Assembly: GCF_914767665.1 (NCBI RefSeq)
Contig: NC_059501.1
Location: 79,892,798 to 79,956,797 of the forward strand
Length of the DNA stretch: 64,000 nt
Direction: 5' to 3'
DNA from: Harmonia axyridis
Taxonomy: Eukaryota; Arthropoda; Insecta; Coleoptera; Coccinellidae
Made by a program: the position numbers and the translations under genes. Within the stretch, counting starts at the first letter, position 1, and every line of letters begins with the position of its first letter. Under the pieces are notes generated by a model that worked only from the letters and a program-made list of their open reading frames with translations, was not told where the DNA came from and did not search any database. Below, in pieces: positions 1 through 12,370 of the stretch.

Positions 1-464
1 ATGAACGAAATAATTGCACAATTCTAGAAAAATAAATCCAAAATACCCGAAAGATAGTGTCGAAGTCTACGCATTTCACTGAAAACCAGCACTGCCTGAC
101 ACAAAAACCGTTTTACGGCATAGTCATCCACACTTTGCTATGGAGATGGTAGGTGTACATGGCAGGCATCACTGAGTTGCTATACTGAAGATTTTCTTCA
201 GTGGTCCTGGGATGAAACACCGCAATCCCCGAGAGAGGGCGCATCTTAAAAATTGACTGCAAACGCCAAACAAGTATCAAATTTTGTGAATATGAAAATC
301 CCGTGTTTGTACCCCTATTCTAGATACTCGCTTCAAAAAGACAGATCTTACTCAAAAATGGTGAACTAAGGACAATTAAGTACAAATTTTCAATGTGAAG
401 AGCTCTGTTTTATGGTTGATCTCTCAGTCCTCTTCTAGGAATTTCCTAAACTTGTTCGATGGAA
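1..464. other. Intergenic DNA, nothing recognised
   Basis: Only short stop-rich frames are seen on both strands. I found no splice-bordered coding segment, clear terminal repeat or RNA gene before the mariner relic that follows. Confidence 0.5.
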
Positions 465-860
465 TTGAGGTCTGATCTACGAGCTATACCCCTGAGTCAA
501 AAAGAGAGTCAGCTGATTGGAATGTGCAGTCAGTGAAAGCTGTTCAAAATGACCAAAATTTAAAACATGAGCTGGCATGGTTATGGCATCCGTATTCAAG
601 AACGTGCATGGTATATTGTTCATCATTCACCATCTTGGCAAAGATCAAAACATCAACAGTGAATATTACATAACGATATTGGATAGATTGAGGTGAAAAC
701 TATAAAAAGTCCTCAAATCCAAAAGAAAAAAAAACACTTTCACCAAGACAATACTCCTTGTCGAAAAAAGATGAAAAACATGGTCAAATTAAACTAATTG
801 GGCTTCCCACTGCTTGAACACCCAGCTACAAATTCTTCCGACATACGACGTTTAGAGAGT
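465..860 (+). mobile_element. Degraded mariner transposase fragment
   Basis: Plus-strand frames interrupted by stops and shifts give a mariner transposase middle region: a VMASVF..VHGILFI segment, then NINSEYYITILDRLR, then a decayed remnant of the HQDNAP region and LNELGF-type residues. This is the strand between the first and second catalytic aspartates in Tc1/mariner enzymes. The second aspartate motif is not intact, so no active enzyme can be made. The closest relative in the window is the reverse-strand relic at 43080-43960. Ends and terminal repeats were not found. Confidence 0.6.
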
Positions 861-3330
861 CGAAAAACTGACTAATGTTGTCTAAGAATTCTTCTTAAAT
901 TTCTTTCATTACACACAAATGAGCATCAATTTTGATAAAATAATTCAACAATTTTTTAAAATTGTTGAAACGTGTTTCTTGTCTTGCAAGAAACCTGTTG
1001 GACACAAATGACATAAGAAATGTCAAAAAACAATACACAGTATACATTTTAAGCGTTTTAAATTGCATCAGTTCTATTGAACGAGCCTATACTAGCGATA
1101 GTTCATCTACCAATTATAAAAAAGTTAATCCATGTGCTCTCCTGTTGTTTCTGTTTATCCCAACTGCTTGATTAATACTTTAACAATTTTTAAATTTATG
1201 CATCTTCTATTATTCCTATGATTCTGAACCAAGGTGGCACCCATAAATTATTACTATATCCACTTCCTCGGTGTAAGTATCCAATAAAGATATCAAAAAT
1301 TTTTACAGTTATAAATCACTAAGATTAATATTCCTGGTGGTTACCTATGTAGGTGATTTTATGTTCTGGGATATGTTGAGGTTGTGTTTACGATGTCATT
1401 TGGATTTTTATTCAAGAATTCGATGTGTGTGAATATTTCACATATATATTTTTTATGCACGAAAATGTACATGGGTCGAACCATAGATATGAAAGATTTT
1501 CTAAAGAGCTTTATCATAAAACATAAAATGAGTATGTCTGTTTATTATTTCTGATAAAATTGTCTTTGAATTATTTTGTACGCTCTAATTATTTTCTCCA
1601 GAAAGCCCTAAAATGTCGATCTAAAATTATTGTAGATTTACCTTCTCTTCCATCTTTCAATAAGAGAATTGGAAATAAATATTATATTTGAAATATAAAG
1701 AAGATATCTGGAAAATACAATATCATTGTGGGACTTGTATGGAAGAAGCTTGGTGAGTTTAAACGTAAAAAATTCGTAAAAATAAGGGAGCTCAGGGAAT
1801 GACATGCCGACTTGGATATTTATGATCAGAGTGTGGTACATTATATGGTTTTTCATATAATTTCTAGTTTTTTCCTGGCTTAATTGAACTCTCATTGACT
1901 ACTATTGAATTTCATGTTTTGTAACAGAAAAAATCGGAAATTGAGAAGTATCCATATGCTATTATGTGTAGCAGAACTCCAGTAATAACGAACGAAAATG
2001 ATTTAAAGGTGGTAAGTATTTAAAGAGGGCAAAAACAATTGACAATAAAGCCTTGTAACTCATCATTTCTTTGCCTCGACCTATTTGTTCGCCCAAACGA
2101 GTCTTCTGCCGAAATGGACCATGATGAAAAAAAATTGAAGACACTGCATGTTCATAAATCATCGATATTCAGATCATAAAAATATCATGACACTTCTAGA
2201 TTTATAGAGTGAGTATAATATGAATAAAATATGAACCCACATCATGACAGACCCATATTTAGAGGTACTCCTTTTTACCATATTCGCAAATTAATGCTCA
2301 TGACAGGAATTGGAGATTAATTAGATCCAGATGATTCTGTGGCTTTCAAATGGTGGCGTTCGAATCGATAGATAACATAGTTTCGATAGGTTTGGTTGAA
2401 TTCGAAGAGAAAGCTGTACTCAAAAATTTCAATTTCAAATGTAATACTAAAATAGACTTCAAATCGTAAGCCAATTCTGTTGTGTTTTTTGGAAACTAGA
2501 AGTTATTTTAATAAAATAAATAGAAACGATTGACCTCCTTAATATAAAATTTTATTTTAGAATTTCATGGTAAAATATCAAGATCATTTCCAAGAGATTT
2601 ATTAGAAGAATATAGGAGGTGTAAATAATCTCGATGTTTTTTGTTACCTCTATATGGCGAATATACTTCAAAAGAAAGCCAAAAGACCATTTCTAACTTT
2701 GTTAAAAGAACTTATTTTGCCAAGAGTTGTCATGATCCAAGGAAAACAAAACTATATCAACCAAGATTTGGTTACGAGAAAAAATATTTAGTGGTCCCCA
2801 AATAAGTCAAGTTGTTAAAGATCCACAACTCATCACATCAATGAACCAGACTGAATCTAATGCTTAATGTTCATTTGATCAAGTTTTACCAAATTTTTTT
2901 GGGAATAATAAAGCAGAGAATTATTTATAATTGATGGAAACTGAGCTTTCACATGTTTAAATTGTTGGTTCTAACATAAGCTGAAAAACAACAACCACCT
3001 AGAACTCTTTCCAAAAACTTGGTTGATATTTGTGAAGAACAGAAGAAAAGATTTGTAGCGAATCGGTCTGCCGAGAGGTGGCGTCATGGGTTTCACGCCA
3101 CACTCTTGTGTGCCACCTGTGGATTTATAAGGGTTATTTCTGATTCTGCACCCAATAATTAACCAGTAATAGTTGAAAAATCGCAGCACCGAAGTGCCTG
3201 TTGGTTTGTTAGGTCTACCGATTGAAACTTTTTCAAAAATCCATTCTGTATATCATAAAGAAATAGACTTGTGACTCTTGATCACTTTTGCAACAGCATT
3301 ATCATGCTGTAAAATCACTCAATCATGCTT
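861..3330. other. Intergenic AT-rich DNA, nothing recognised
   Basis: Open frames here are under 90 codons, on both strands, without family resemblance or splice context. No terminal repeats or hairpins stood out. Confidence 0.45.
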
Positions 3331-3389
3331 GTGATAGTTTCAGTCGTTTTTTACAACACAATACACTACTCCGAGTTGTCTCACCAAAC

Positions 3390-3770
3390 TCTGAGCATGA
3401 CTTGGAAACGTGAATATTCTTGAACGTGGAAGCATGGCCGGGATATCCGCATGATCTTCTGCGCTTGGGATTATCATAAAGAATCCATTCCTATAACATT
3501 CAGGCGTTTGCGTCACTCCAATGATCCAGACAATTCTTGTTGCGTTTGACACAAGTCTTGATCGAGTTATACCTCCAATTTTGCATCTTCGAAAACCTTC
3601 TCTTTTCTACTGCCATTCTGGTCATGGACGTCAAAATCACCATTCTTGAAGCGTTGAAACCATTCACGGCACGTTCTTTCACTAATAGCGGCCTCACCAT
3701 ATATGATAGCATTCGATGATCCTCAGCCGCAGATTTCTTCATATTAAATCAGAAAATCAAAACCTCCCGC
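3390..3770 (-). mobile_element. Degraded mariner relic, internally deleted
   Basis: Read on the minus strand, this gives the mariner N-terminal region (ERAVNGFNASR, FSKMQNWR, then the RVKRNKN stretch that corresponds to DQDSCQTQQELA of the better copy at 4570-5815) and then jumps to the HYDNPK/GYPG region near 3480. The segment between the helix-turn-helix and the first catalytic motif is deleted. Frame shifts and stops break it throughout. It is the same family and orientation as the neighbouring relic 0.8 kb downstream and probably inserted independently. Confidence 0.65.
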
Positions 3771-3829
3771 AGATGACGAGAATTTGGCTCGTAAGCTGAC
3801 ATGTTTAATAGAGAATAACTTATAATGCA

Positions 3830-4170
3830 TACACAAATCGACTTAAATTTCTATGGCGTTATGTTCCCAAATACCTAAGCTTATTGTATGACATCTACCA
3901 TCTATTTAGTTCGACTACCACTTAATGCTACAGCCGTCTATTGCAAAACGACGGAGCTAAGTAGTACTAACTAAATTTAAGACTCTATACTTTTAATTAT
4001 GAACGAAAACTGTTCTGATGCTAAAAAAGTTTAATTAAATAATCAAACAAAAAACTGACTTACCTTCGAACAAGACAGATCAACAAACGTTGACCACACA
4101 ACCACAAACTCTACCGATGAATGAAATAAAAAGAGCGATCAGAATCGATGATAACCATGCTAATCATCTG
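3830..4170. other. Intergenic; possible non-coding first exon on the minus strand
   Basis: A good minus-strand 5' splice consensus (GAAG followed by GTAAGT) lies at about 4063-4070, after roughly 100 bases without a useful frame. It could be the end of a 5' UTR exon of an unseen minus-strand gene, but nothing else supports this. Confidence 0.15.
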
Positions 4171-4319
4171 ACGATACAATCATGTCAACAATCTGCAAGA
4201 GGAAAGTAATTAAAGCTATTGTTTATGGGTTCATGCTCCTAAATGAAGGATTTCCTGTGATTAAGGAAACATGGGTGGTACCATTCAAACCACCGGATGC
4301 AAAGTCACCTTGTTCCTAT

Positions 4320-4560
4320 TGAAACAGAAGTTTCGAAAGGCTTCACTACTGCTAATTTCAACACCAGTTTGATGGATAGCTGTTATTATTAGAAGGGAGA
4401 ACAGCTGAAATCTGTTATTATCCAACGAGCCCATGAGATATGAAACTGAGGATTTATGGTCGTGATTTACTGATGGTATCTATAAAAAAAATGTGTCTAC
4501 TTTAGGAAAGAGCTTTTGAGGTCTTGGTAGATCTTTAGGTAGCACTTTGCTCGAATTAAA
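4320..4560 (+). mobile_element. LINE RNase H-like fragment
   Basis: Plus-strand frames, with shifts, suggest the start of a non-LTR retrotransposon RNase H domain: an FTDG motif (the DG of the first catalytic strand), then a GRSLGS stretch and ELNIVDF, as in insect LINEs whose ORF2 ends with RNase H. The fragment stops where the mariner relic 3' end begins. Similarity is by eye and the frame is broken, so the assignment is tentative. Confidence 0.35.
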
Positions 4561-4569
4561 TATTGTAGA

Positions 4570-5815
4570 CTTTGTGCATTACTTTCTAATCAACTTTAAA
4601 AATTCTTCAAGTGTTTTGAAATACATAGGCGTACAACTTTGCTTCCACCGTTTTTTTCCGAAATTCGAGGCTTTATTGTATAAAACTGGTAATACATTTA
4701 TGATTCAAAGTATTTTCCATTGCTGGCCACTACATCCTTTCATCTTTCGACAGCGTACGAATCTCGCGTTGACAAAACTGGTCTTCTTTTGAAGCGATCC
4801 AAGTTTTCGCTTCTTCATAAGACCGGAAGTGCTGGTCAGCAATGTCTGGAGAATACGGCGGGTGGGGTAGGACTTTCCATTTCAACGTTTCGATGCTCGG
4901 CTCAAACGCATTAATTGCGTTCGAGAACGATCGCCTGTGATTGTTGCAGTCGGTTTAACAACTCATAATACACTTCGACGAGGTGGTCCTCCCAAATACT
5001 GAGCATTACTTCTTCTTCTTCTTCAACCTGCATTCGTCCACTCCTGGACATAGGTCTCTTTCAACCGCTTCCATGTCTCCCTATCCTGTGCCACGTTTAT
5101 CCACCTCTTACCAGTCATCCTCCTAATATCATCCACCCACCGTTTTTGGGGGCGCCCAACACTTCTTTTAGTTTCTCTAGGTCTCCACACCGTTATTCTA
5201 TGAGCCCATCTGATGTCGGACATTCTTGCCACATGACCAGCCCAAATCCATTTCATCTCTGCCACCTCCTGAAGAACGTCTCTGAGCATTACTTTGGAAC
5301 CATGAATATTCGGTTTGGTCGTCGACGTGGAAGCATGACCGGCCGGGATATCCCCATGATTTTCTGCACTTGGGATTATCGTAATGAACCAATTTTTCGT
5401 CCCCAGTCATAATGCGATGCAAAAATCCCTTCCGTATCTGCCTTGCAAGCAGATGTTCACAAGCAAACAAACACCGTTCGACATCTCTCGGCTTCAACTC
5501 GTACGGTACCCAATTTCTTAGTTTCTGAATCATTCCCATGACTCTCAGGCGTTTTGAAATAGTATGTTGCGTCACTCCCAATGATCCAGCCAATTCTTGT
5601 TGCGTTTGACACGAGTCTTGATCAAGTAATGCCTCCAATTCTGCATTTTCGAAAACCTTCTCTCATCCACCGACATTCTAGTCTCCGATGTCAAAATCAC
5701 CGCTCTTGAAACGTTGAAACCACTCTCGGCACATTCTTTCACTAATAGCGGCCTCATCATAAGTATTTGAGAGCATTCGATGAGCCTCAGTCGCAGATTT
5801 CTTCATATTAAATCA
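4570..5815 (-). mobile_element. Mariner (DD34D-type) relic, interrupted by a LINE
   Basis: The minus strand encodes most of a mariner transposase in several frames. From 5815 leftwards: N-terminal helix-turn-helix (PLLVKECAESGFN, FSKMQNWRHY), ALLDQDSCQTQQELAGSLGV, WVPYELKPRDVERCLFACE, the first catalytic block MTGDEKLVHYDNPKCRKSW, the GYPG loop, then after the inserted LINE, MLSIWGDHLVEVYYELL and the conserved C-terminal region ending in a SNGKYFE-like stretch near 4690. Frame shifts at several points make it inactive. The second half resumes exactly after the LINE insertion at 4999-5294, showing that the mariner was there first. Terminal repeats were not identified. Confidence 0.75.
5012..5281 (-). 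mobile_element. 5'-truncated RTE-like LINE inserted in mariner
   Basis: An 88-codon minus-strand frame gives a typical LINE ORF C-terminus: WAGHVARM, GRPQKRWVDDI and AQDRETWKRLKETYVQEW, followed by a stop and a short (GAA)n tail next to the left duplication. This tail type and C-terminus are characteristic of RTE-like insect LINEs. The fragment is flanked by a 13-bp direct repeat, ctgagcattactt, at 4999-5011 and 5282-5294, which reads as the target-site duplication; the host mariner frame continues across it. It is a dead-on-arrival insertion, truncated in its 5' part. Confidence 0.8.
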
Positions 5816-7190
5816 GAAAAGGATGTAAAGAAATCCATACGAAATATAGACGAAACTAGGTTTTACAACTCAATATTATAATGCATTTCATGATCAAATT
5901 CCAATTTAGAATCATTAATTTTGTAGAAAAAATATTTCAATGCAGGTTTCTCGTGAGGATTATCTATGACTTTGATTATACCAAAAAAATCGCGACAACA
6001 AAGCCTTAACGGTGTACAAGGCATTTTCTTGCTGAGGGATGGATCTTTAATTAAGGTACCTAATTTGTCGAATTTTTCACTGATTTATAATATTCATGGT
6101 TATTTTTAAGGTACCACTTGAGATTCACCTTGTATATTTGAGAGATTAATATCACATTTTCTTTATATTAATACCCTAATAAGTGATGAACATACTGTAA
6201 AAATTACTTTTCGACTTGACAGCCTCTAAATTGCATCGCAGAAATATAGAAGATATCCATTATGTTTATTTCGAAATTCACTAGTATCATTCTAGCAGAA
6301 CCCCTCATCTAGATAAACTAACCGACAACAATGACCACTCATATTATATATTCAGGTAAACCGATCTTTGGTCTTCAACAGCGCAATAGTCGTATGAATG
6401 AACACATATCCTATTACAATTATTTTTATGAATAGCGTTAGATTCATCACATTGAATCTACCAAAAGGAACAACTCGACAATAAAGCGAAACGAAACAGA
6501 TGAAGAAATCAAATACGCCATCAAAGAGGGTCCTCATCATGTCGCAACAATACAATTGCCATCTCTAACTGTGAACAAAAACTGTTACTTAAACCTAATC
6601 CCTGTTTATTCAAAACTACTTAAGCCACTCAAACGTCAAATATGTCTCCAATTTCCACAGTATGAAATTGTCATTGTGCATCCATTGATCGTGTTTGTCG
6701 ATACAATCTTCAGCGCCAGGTAAGCAAGAGGTTGACTACCAAAAAAAGAACGAAGTACACACCTTCGGTATTCCATTGAGAGATCGCTAGATGTAGAAAG
6801 TTTGACTGTATGGACACCTACGCATCTATGGCACAGTTCGAAGGCATATAGGTGGGTTGTTTATGTTATTGACTAACCAATTTTCAAGTGTGTATTCATG
6901 TTGATTCTTTCGGAATCGTGAATAACATGAGAAATTCATCTGTGAATGGAAGTTTTATTTCTGAGTGTGATTTTATACCTACATCTATCCGTCTTGGTTT
7001 GTTATTCAACGAATAATCTTCTGAATAGGGAATTTTTTTCTATTCATGTAGTTGCGGTGAATGCAAGTCGCAATGTTAGCGTAATACTTCGATCAATAAG
7101 TGTCGGGCCTAACCAGTGAAAACATTTTTTTTCTCAAAAATTCAACTTTACTCGTCAACATAGTTAGTCACTTTTGATAGTGATATATAC
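5816..7190. other. Intergenic DNA, nothing recognised
   Basis: Short frames only. A 67-codon minus-strand frame near 6352-6555 is hydrophobic but resembles nothing I know and has no splice or promoter context. Confidence 0.4.
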
Positions 7191-7199
7191 ACACATCGT

Positions 7200-8240
7200 C
7201 AGAAGTCTTGCCTCCCTCCATATCAATTTTCAACTTGTTGAATGCAACACGACAATTTTTTGTGTGTGGAATCTTCACTATCTTATCACTTAAGCGAAAA
7301 TAATAAACCAGCAAAAAATGTTTCTTGTTGGGGAGAATACAGGTGTATTCGAAGTTAACAAGTTTTCAGCTAATAACGAAAGTTGTAATATTGAGAATAT
7401 TCCGTGTAAAATGCCAGGATATCCAATTTCTCAGTTTGACCAGGCAAGAATAGTAGCCCTACATCAAGAAGCTTTGTAGAACCACCAGATTACGCAACTT
7501 TTGAATAATTCACGGACTTCGGTGAGGCGCAAAGTGTCCCTTTTCCTGGTGCCTGGTCCACCTAGAGTAACATCTGCAAGGGAAGACCATTATATCGCAA
7601 ATTTTACTAGAAGGAATCGGATGGTATCTGTAATAGACCTTCGAAGTCATTTTTTGAGGACCTATAGATGGGTAGCCTCAACCAGTATCATAAGGAGGCG
7701 GTTGCATTCCTCAAACTTAAGGCTTAAGGGCAAGAAGACCCTTAAGAGTACCTCGGCTATCACCTGGACATAGAGCTACCCGTCCGCAATAGGCACAACA
7801 TCACCAAGACAATGGCTTAAGGTACTTTTTTCGGACGAGTCACGATTTGGTTTACAAAGTGATAATCGACGAGAAAGGGTTTGGAGAGGTCCAGGCAGAC
7901 TAGAGCAACTCAATATATCTATCTATCAAGATGATAACGCTCCACTCACAAAAAAAATTCAAAACATTCTTCAAGAGAACAATATCCAGACAATGAACTG
8001 GCCAGCAAACTCACCAGACATAAATCAAATTGAGCACGTATGGGATCACTGAGAGAGAGCAATAAGCAATCGCCAAAACTCACATTCAACTTGTCAGGAA
8101 TTGAGTTTAGTGAAATATAAGGTCTATGACAATGCTCAACAATCGATTCAAGACCTTAAAGATGGAATTTGTGAAGTTATCGAGGCCATACACCTGCAAA
8201 TTGGTATGGAAAATTTAATGAAAAAAATAGGGTGCTACAA
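7200..8240 (+). mobile_element. Tc1-like transposon relic (copy 1)
   Basis: A plus-strand transposase with stops and a deletion. It begins near 7320 with a long N-terminal leader, then a Tc1 pattern: RPRVTSAREDHYI, RRNRMVS, the second HTH region ending in RRRLHSSNLRLKGKK, TPGHRATR, the first catalytic block VLFSDESRFGL, then a jump to QDDNAPLT and NWPANSPDINQIEHVWD, which carries the final acidic residue of a DD34E enzyme. In-frame stops occur at about 7480 and 8052, so it is inactive. Its upstream leader and downstream tail match the minus-strand Tc1 copy at 59950-61400, which identifies them as one family. Confidence 0.75.
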
Positions 8241-8282
8241 CCGAAGTCGTGGCTGATATCGTTTACCATCGTTGATGGCATA

Positions 8283-9054
8283 TTAGGCCAATTAAAAAGT
8301 CCCCGGTCTGATGCACAGATAGCGGTGCAAGTATTAAATCCATATGATTTTTAGTTAAAACCAAGCATCAAACGATACGTATCAAAATTTGACAGCAGTC
8401 CGACCATTAGTTTGTGAGATATTGCGTTGTGAGTGCAGGTACTTTTGTTATTTGAAAAAAGATGGACAGTCAGCTGAGTGGATGAACCGAATCCAAAGCG
8501 AGGAAAAATACAACAGTCAGCTGGCAAAGTTATGGTATCAATATTCTGGGATGCTCAAGGTATAATATTCATTGATTACCACCAAAAGGGTCAGACCATC
8601 AACAGCGATTATTATAAAGCGTTATTGGTTCGTTTAAAAGATGAAATCTTCAAAAAACGGCCCCATTCGAAGAAAAAAAAGTTGATGTTTCATCAAGATA
8701 ATGTGCCGTATCACAAATCAATAAAAACAATGACAAAATTGCATGAATTGGGCTTCGAATTGCTTCTGCATCCACCATAATCGCCAGATCTGGCCCCAGC
8801 GACTTTTTCCTGTTCTCAGATTTCAAAAGAATGCTCGCTGGAAAGAAATTTAGCGCCAATGAAGAAGTAACTGAGAACTGAGTCCTATTTGGAAGCGAAA
8901 GACAAATCGTACTACAAAAATGGTAACGAAAAGTTGGAAGATCGCTATAATCGCTGTATCGCCCTCGAAGGCAACTATGTTGAATAATAAAATCGAAGTT
9001 TGCCAAAAAAATGTGTTTTACTATGGAAGACCGGGGACTTTTCAATTGGCCTGT
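8283..9054 (+). mobile_element. Mariner deletion derivative with matching terminal repeats
   Basis: Terminal inverted repeats at 8283-8309 and 9028-9054 match apart from a few positions, and TA lies outside each end (8281-8282 and 9055-9056), the mariner target duplication. Inside, a 5' leader is joined to the middle of the transposase: ESAGK-type QQSAGKVMVSIFWDAQGI, FIDYHQKGQTINSDYYKALL, HQDNVPYHKS and HELGFELLLHPP, followed by a stop at 8778 where SPDLAPSDY would be expected, then shifted frames ending in YNRCIALEGNYVE. The DNA-binding half is deleted (772 bp in place of about 1.3 kb), so it is non-autonomous. Confidence 0.85.
8478..8780 (+). pseudogene. Truncated mariner transposase
   Basis: A 100-codon frame inside the 8283-9054 element. 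It contains the linker before the second catalytic aspartate (HQDN, with the D present) and stops before the third. The first catalytic motif and both helix-turn-helix domains are missing. A later frame continues with ERNLAPMKK and the conserved C-terminus, so the stop and a frameshift are secondary damage. Confidence 0.7.
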
Positions 9055-9056
9055 TA

Positions 9057-10282
9057 CCTCCGTTTTTACAATGAAATATATATCAATTGATTCCTCTTAA
9101 CATATACGCTTTTTTTCATATCAAAATGACACTTCTTATTGGAAAACCCTCAACAATCTTTGTTGGTAAAGGTAAAGACAGAAATCCTATTTTAATGATG
9201 ATATTCTAAAACAAAAAATGCAAGTTTGCAGGATAAACTCCATCCTAACAAATCCTACAAATTTATGCATAGATCTAGACCCCGCTCAGACGTTACATCA
9301 TTTCCAAAACACGCTTTAACACCTACTCCTCAAAAAAGCAGTTAACATTCCTGAAATTCAATTCAGTAGGTACCCTCCAGAAAATTAGGATGGACGATAT
9401 CAATTTTGTCACCTTAATATATTCCGAATTGGACTAATTATAGTCTTGTGGTCCAGTTAACTATTTTCATGGCATTATGGAAGTATTTCCATTCAATCAG
9501 GTGAAACTGCGCCGATATGTCGGATATCTTAAGTAGGCACTTAATTTATGCACCGTTTCATGTAAGTGGGCGCTCCAAGGTTTGGAAAATCGATCCCAAA
9601 CGCTTGTTCAGCCAGATTAAAAAAGGGACAGTGATTCATCCTTCTGGTCGTTATCAGTGCGATCGGTTATGTTTGCTACCTGGCTACTCATCAGGCTTTT
9701 TTTTCAACATTATTTTAGTCGAGGTGATAGCAGGTCGCTTATTCATTCATAAGATGCATTTCGGATCGTAATTTTCGGTAATGAAGTTTTGGATCGTTCG
9801 ACGTTTAATATTCTAATGGCGGGTTTATGATGAAGGTTTGGTCGTTGACTGGTCAACTCGTTGATTGAAGTTTGAAATCTATGGTTCGCCTAGAGTGAAA
9901 TGAAAATTTAACGTCGCAGGAATTATTTCATCGTGATACCTAATCATAATAATGTAATTCAATTTATTTCCTTAAAATGAAAGTACCTACAGATCAAAAT
10001 ATTTACAATATTCATTGCTGCTAGAATGAATTTGAAGATTGACCACATAAGCCCCAGGCATGATTGCCTATCTGCCATCATGTGGCCGATCAAAGAAATT
10101 TAAAGTTATGTGTACAAATACAGGGTAATACTAGATACTTGATATTAAATTTTGCCGGAAAAATTCTCGATTGTTAAGGTTTTTTCAATAAAAGGTTTCA
10201 TTTTCATATTACAAAAAACGAGTATATCTTAGGAGAAATCAATGAATATTTACTTCATTGTAATGAGGAAGATATAACATTC
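9057..10282. other. Intergenic DNA; one unassigned 84-codon frame
   Basis: The plus-strand frame at 9517-9771 lies in sequence somewhat richer in GC than its surroundings, but I recognise no domain and no splice borders. A weak imperfect hairpin with CCACAT/ATGTGG ends lies at 10042-10085. Otherwise nothing. Confidence 0.35.
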
Positions 10283-10372
10283 TTCTTCTTCTCGTGCCTT
10301 ATCCTCATTGGACGTTGGCGATTACTATGGCCTATCTGATCTTATTTGCTGCAGCCCGAAACAGCTCCATAG
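10283..10372 (-). mobile_element. LINE 3'-end fragment
   Basis: The minus strand reads LFRAAANKIR*AIVIANVQ with stops, the well-known C-terminus of a widespread insect RTE-like LINE, and ends in a short (GAA)n tail at 10280-10292. Imperfectly matching stretches near 10275 and 10378 might be a target duplication, but this is weak. Only about 90 bp remain, so this is a severely 5'-truncated insertion. Confidence 0.6.
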
Positions 10373-10446
10373 ATAATATACCATTAACGATGGAAAACTA
10401 TTCCAGCTGTGATTCACGGATTTACTTGATTTCAAGTCAAGCTCAA

Positions 10447-10611
10447 GTCAACCAAGTCACTACCAAAATCTACCAATAGATTTCATAGAAATGGGAGAAA
10501 ACTACTAATAAAGTCACACTGGCGAATGCTTTAGTCTCTCGGCGCTCGAGGAATCCCCTTATTTGGTCTGAGCGCGCATGGAGATTGCAGCAATAAATAT
10601 CTAAAATAAAG
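10447..10611 (+). mobile_element. Candidate short retroposed insertion in a CAAGTCAAGCT repeat tract
   Basis: A 15-bp perfect direct repeat, tcaagtcaagctcaa, occurs at 10432-10446 and 10612-10626 and brackets 165 bp whose right end is A-rich with an AATAAA-like string. This looks like a target duplication with a retroposed tail. The caveat is that the surrounding sequence (10425-10680) contains other CAAGTCAAG-type repeats, so the flank could instead be pre-existing repetition. The insert shows no coding capacity. Confidence 0.4.
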
Positions 10612-10626
10612 TCAAGTCAAGCTCAA

Positions 10627-12368
10627 TTATGTAATTTTTCACGAGCTTGATTTTCAAGTCAAGTAGTTGGTTAAAATGTCAAGCTACTTGGCAAAGATAA
10701 ATCTTCAATTTTTTCCACGAAAGATTTTCAAAGGAAAATATACAGGTTGGTTCCCCATTGTTATGACCCAAGGAAGAAATCAGTATAATTCAGTATCTTC
10801 TTAATAAAGACAGTCTATTCGACTTCTAAGAATTTCCGGTTTCTCAATAAAACACCCAGTATAAACAATACATATTTTATGCTTCATTGTACAATTCGCG
10901 TTGTTGGCATCAAAGTATTATTTCAATTCACCTCGTTATTCTCGAAAAGATAACATCAGGAGTGATCGCAAACAATTAGCAAACAAATAAACATAAGTAA
11001 TTATACCTGTATGAAGATATCTACCACGCAACCATCATCCACAGACCCATTGTTCATCCTATAGTGATCGCCTGCACACTTATACATAATTGGTAACGAC
11101 CATATCCATAAGGAACTAATTGTCGTTCAAAAATTCACCACCGTCCTACACGAATACCTATCTACGTTGAATATCCTTTCAGATACGAAAATGAAAATCA
11201 CCACAAATTTTAGGCTGAAGAAATTAAGAAAATAAGGAAAAGACTGACGCGAAATTAGGAGCTTCAGATATTATGTTTGTGCTTATAGAAATATATTTTG
11301 CAGATGACTCAAAGACAGCTCAATTAAAATTATATCTCTACCTCCTAGATATCAATAGGTAATATCACACTCTGTTTTTTTAATGGGAATGCCCAATTTT
11401 TATATCATACTCATCTCCATAAAATTCTGATTTCGAAATACCCCACTTGTCATCTTTTATCTGTGGTATTTTTTTAGGTAGGCCACTATTTTCGAAAAAT
11501 TTCATGGTTCTAATGGTATGAACTAAAGATTATATCTTGAAAATTGAACAGTTTACGCTCTGTAATGGTAATTCAAATTGCATACTTATTCTAGGAATTA
11601 GGAGGAAATAAAATAAACCATTGCTGAACTTATGGAAAATTATAAATCCAAATTTCGAGTACTTAATTCCAAACTAGATGTGATAAATGATTGTTGAATC
11701 GATTGAATTCCAGCTGCACCTCTTAAATACCGAAATAAAAAAAATCAAGTGGGTATATATCTCAGAAATGTCAACTCACGATCTTAAAACCTTCCTGTTC
11801 CATCTGAAAACCTGCCTAGCAAATTCCAATTATGCAAGGCAAGTTATTTCTTACGGAAATTATCGTGTTTACAAAACGGACATCCGGGCGAAAAAATTTG
11901 CCAAAGAATTCTTCTTCGGTGAGTCTAACCAGACCATTTCCGGTTTGAAATTCACAAAAAAGATACTGACAAAATGATAGGGAATTGAAACGAGCGCGCA
12001 AAAAAATGTGAATGTCTTGAATTAAAGCGTGACTTATACGTGTCTGAAGAGGGATGATTTTAGGTGACTAAATCCAGTTGTAGCTTTGTTTTGTCACGTT
12101 TCACTTTGTTCTCAACTAAAAGAGAAATGGATGAAGAACTGAATATGTCACGAAAAGATTTGTTTATTTCATTCATTCAGAAAATAGGATAAAATAATGC
12201 TGTTTGATCTGAAAACAATTGTGATTTAAGAAGAAGAGAGTATACTACATATTAATTTCTTATCATTGATAATATTGTATAGCATTAAAGAACAAAAATA
12301 AATATGTATTATTGATTATTTATCATTATAACAGTTTCATAACCGAAATTTTCAATATATGTTCAAAC
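10627..12368. other. Intergenic DNA; unassigned 96-codon frame
   Basis: The plus-strand frame at 11687-11977 (lysine and isoleucine rich, no recognised domain) is the longest frame in the stretch. It has no neighbouring exon or promoter sign and may be chance in AT-rich DNA. Confidence 0.3.
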
Positions 12369-12370
12369 TA

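Noticed and set aside
7261..7500. A separate small gene upstream of the Tc1 transposase
   Set aside because: The same leader occurs upstream of the other Tc1 copy (61048-61400), so it belongs to the transposon.
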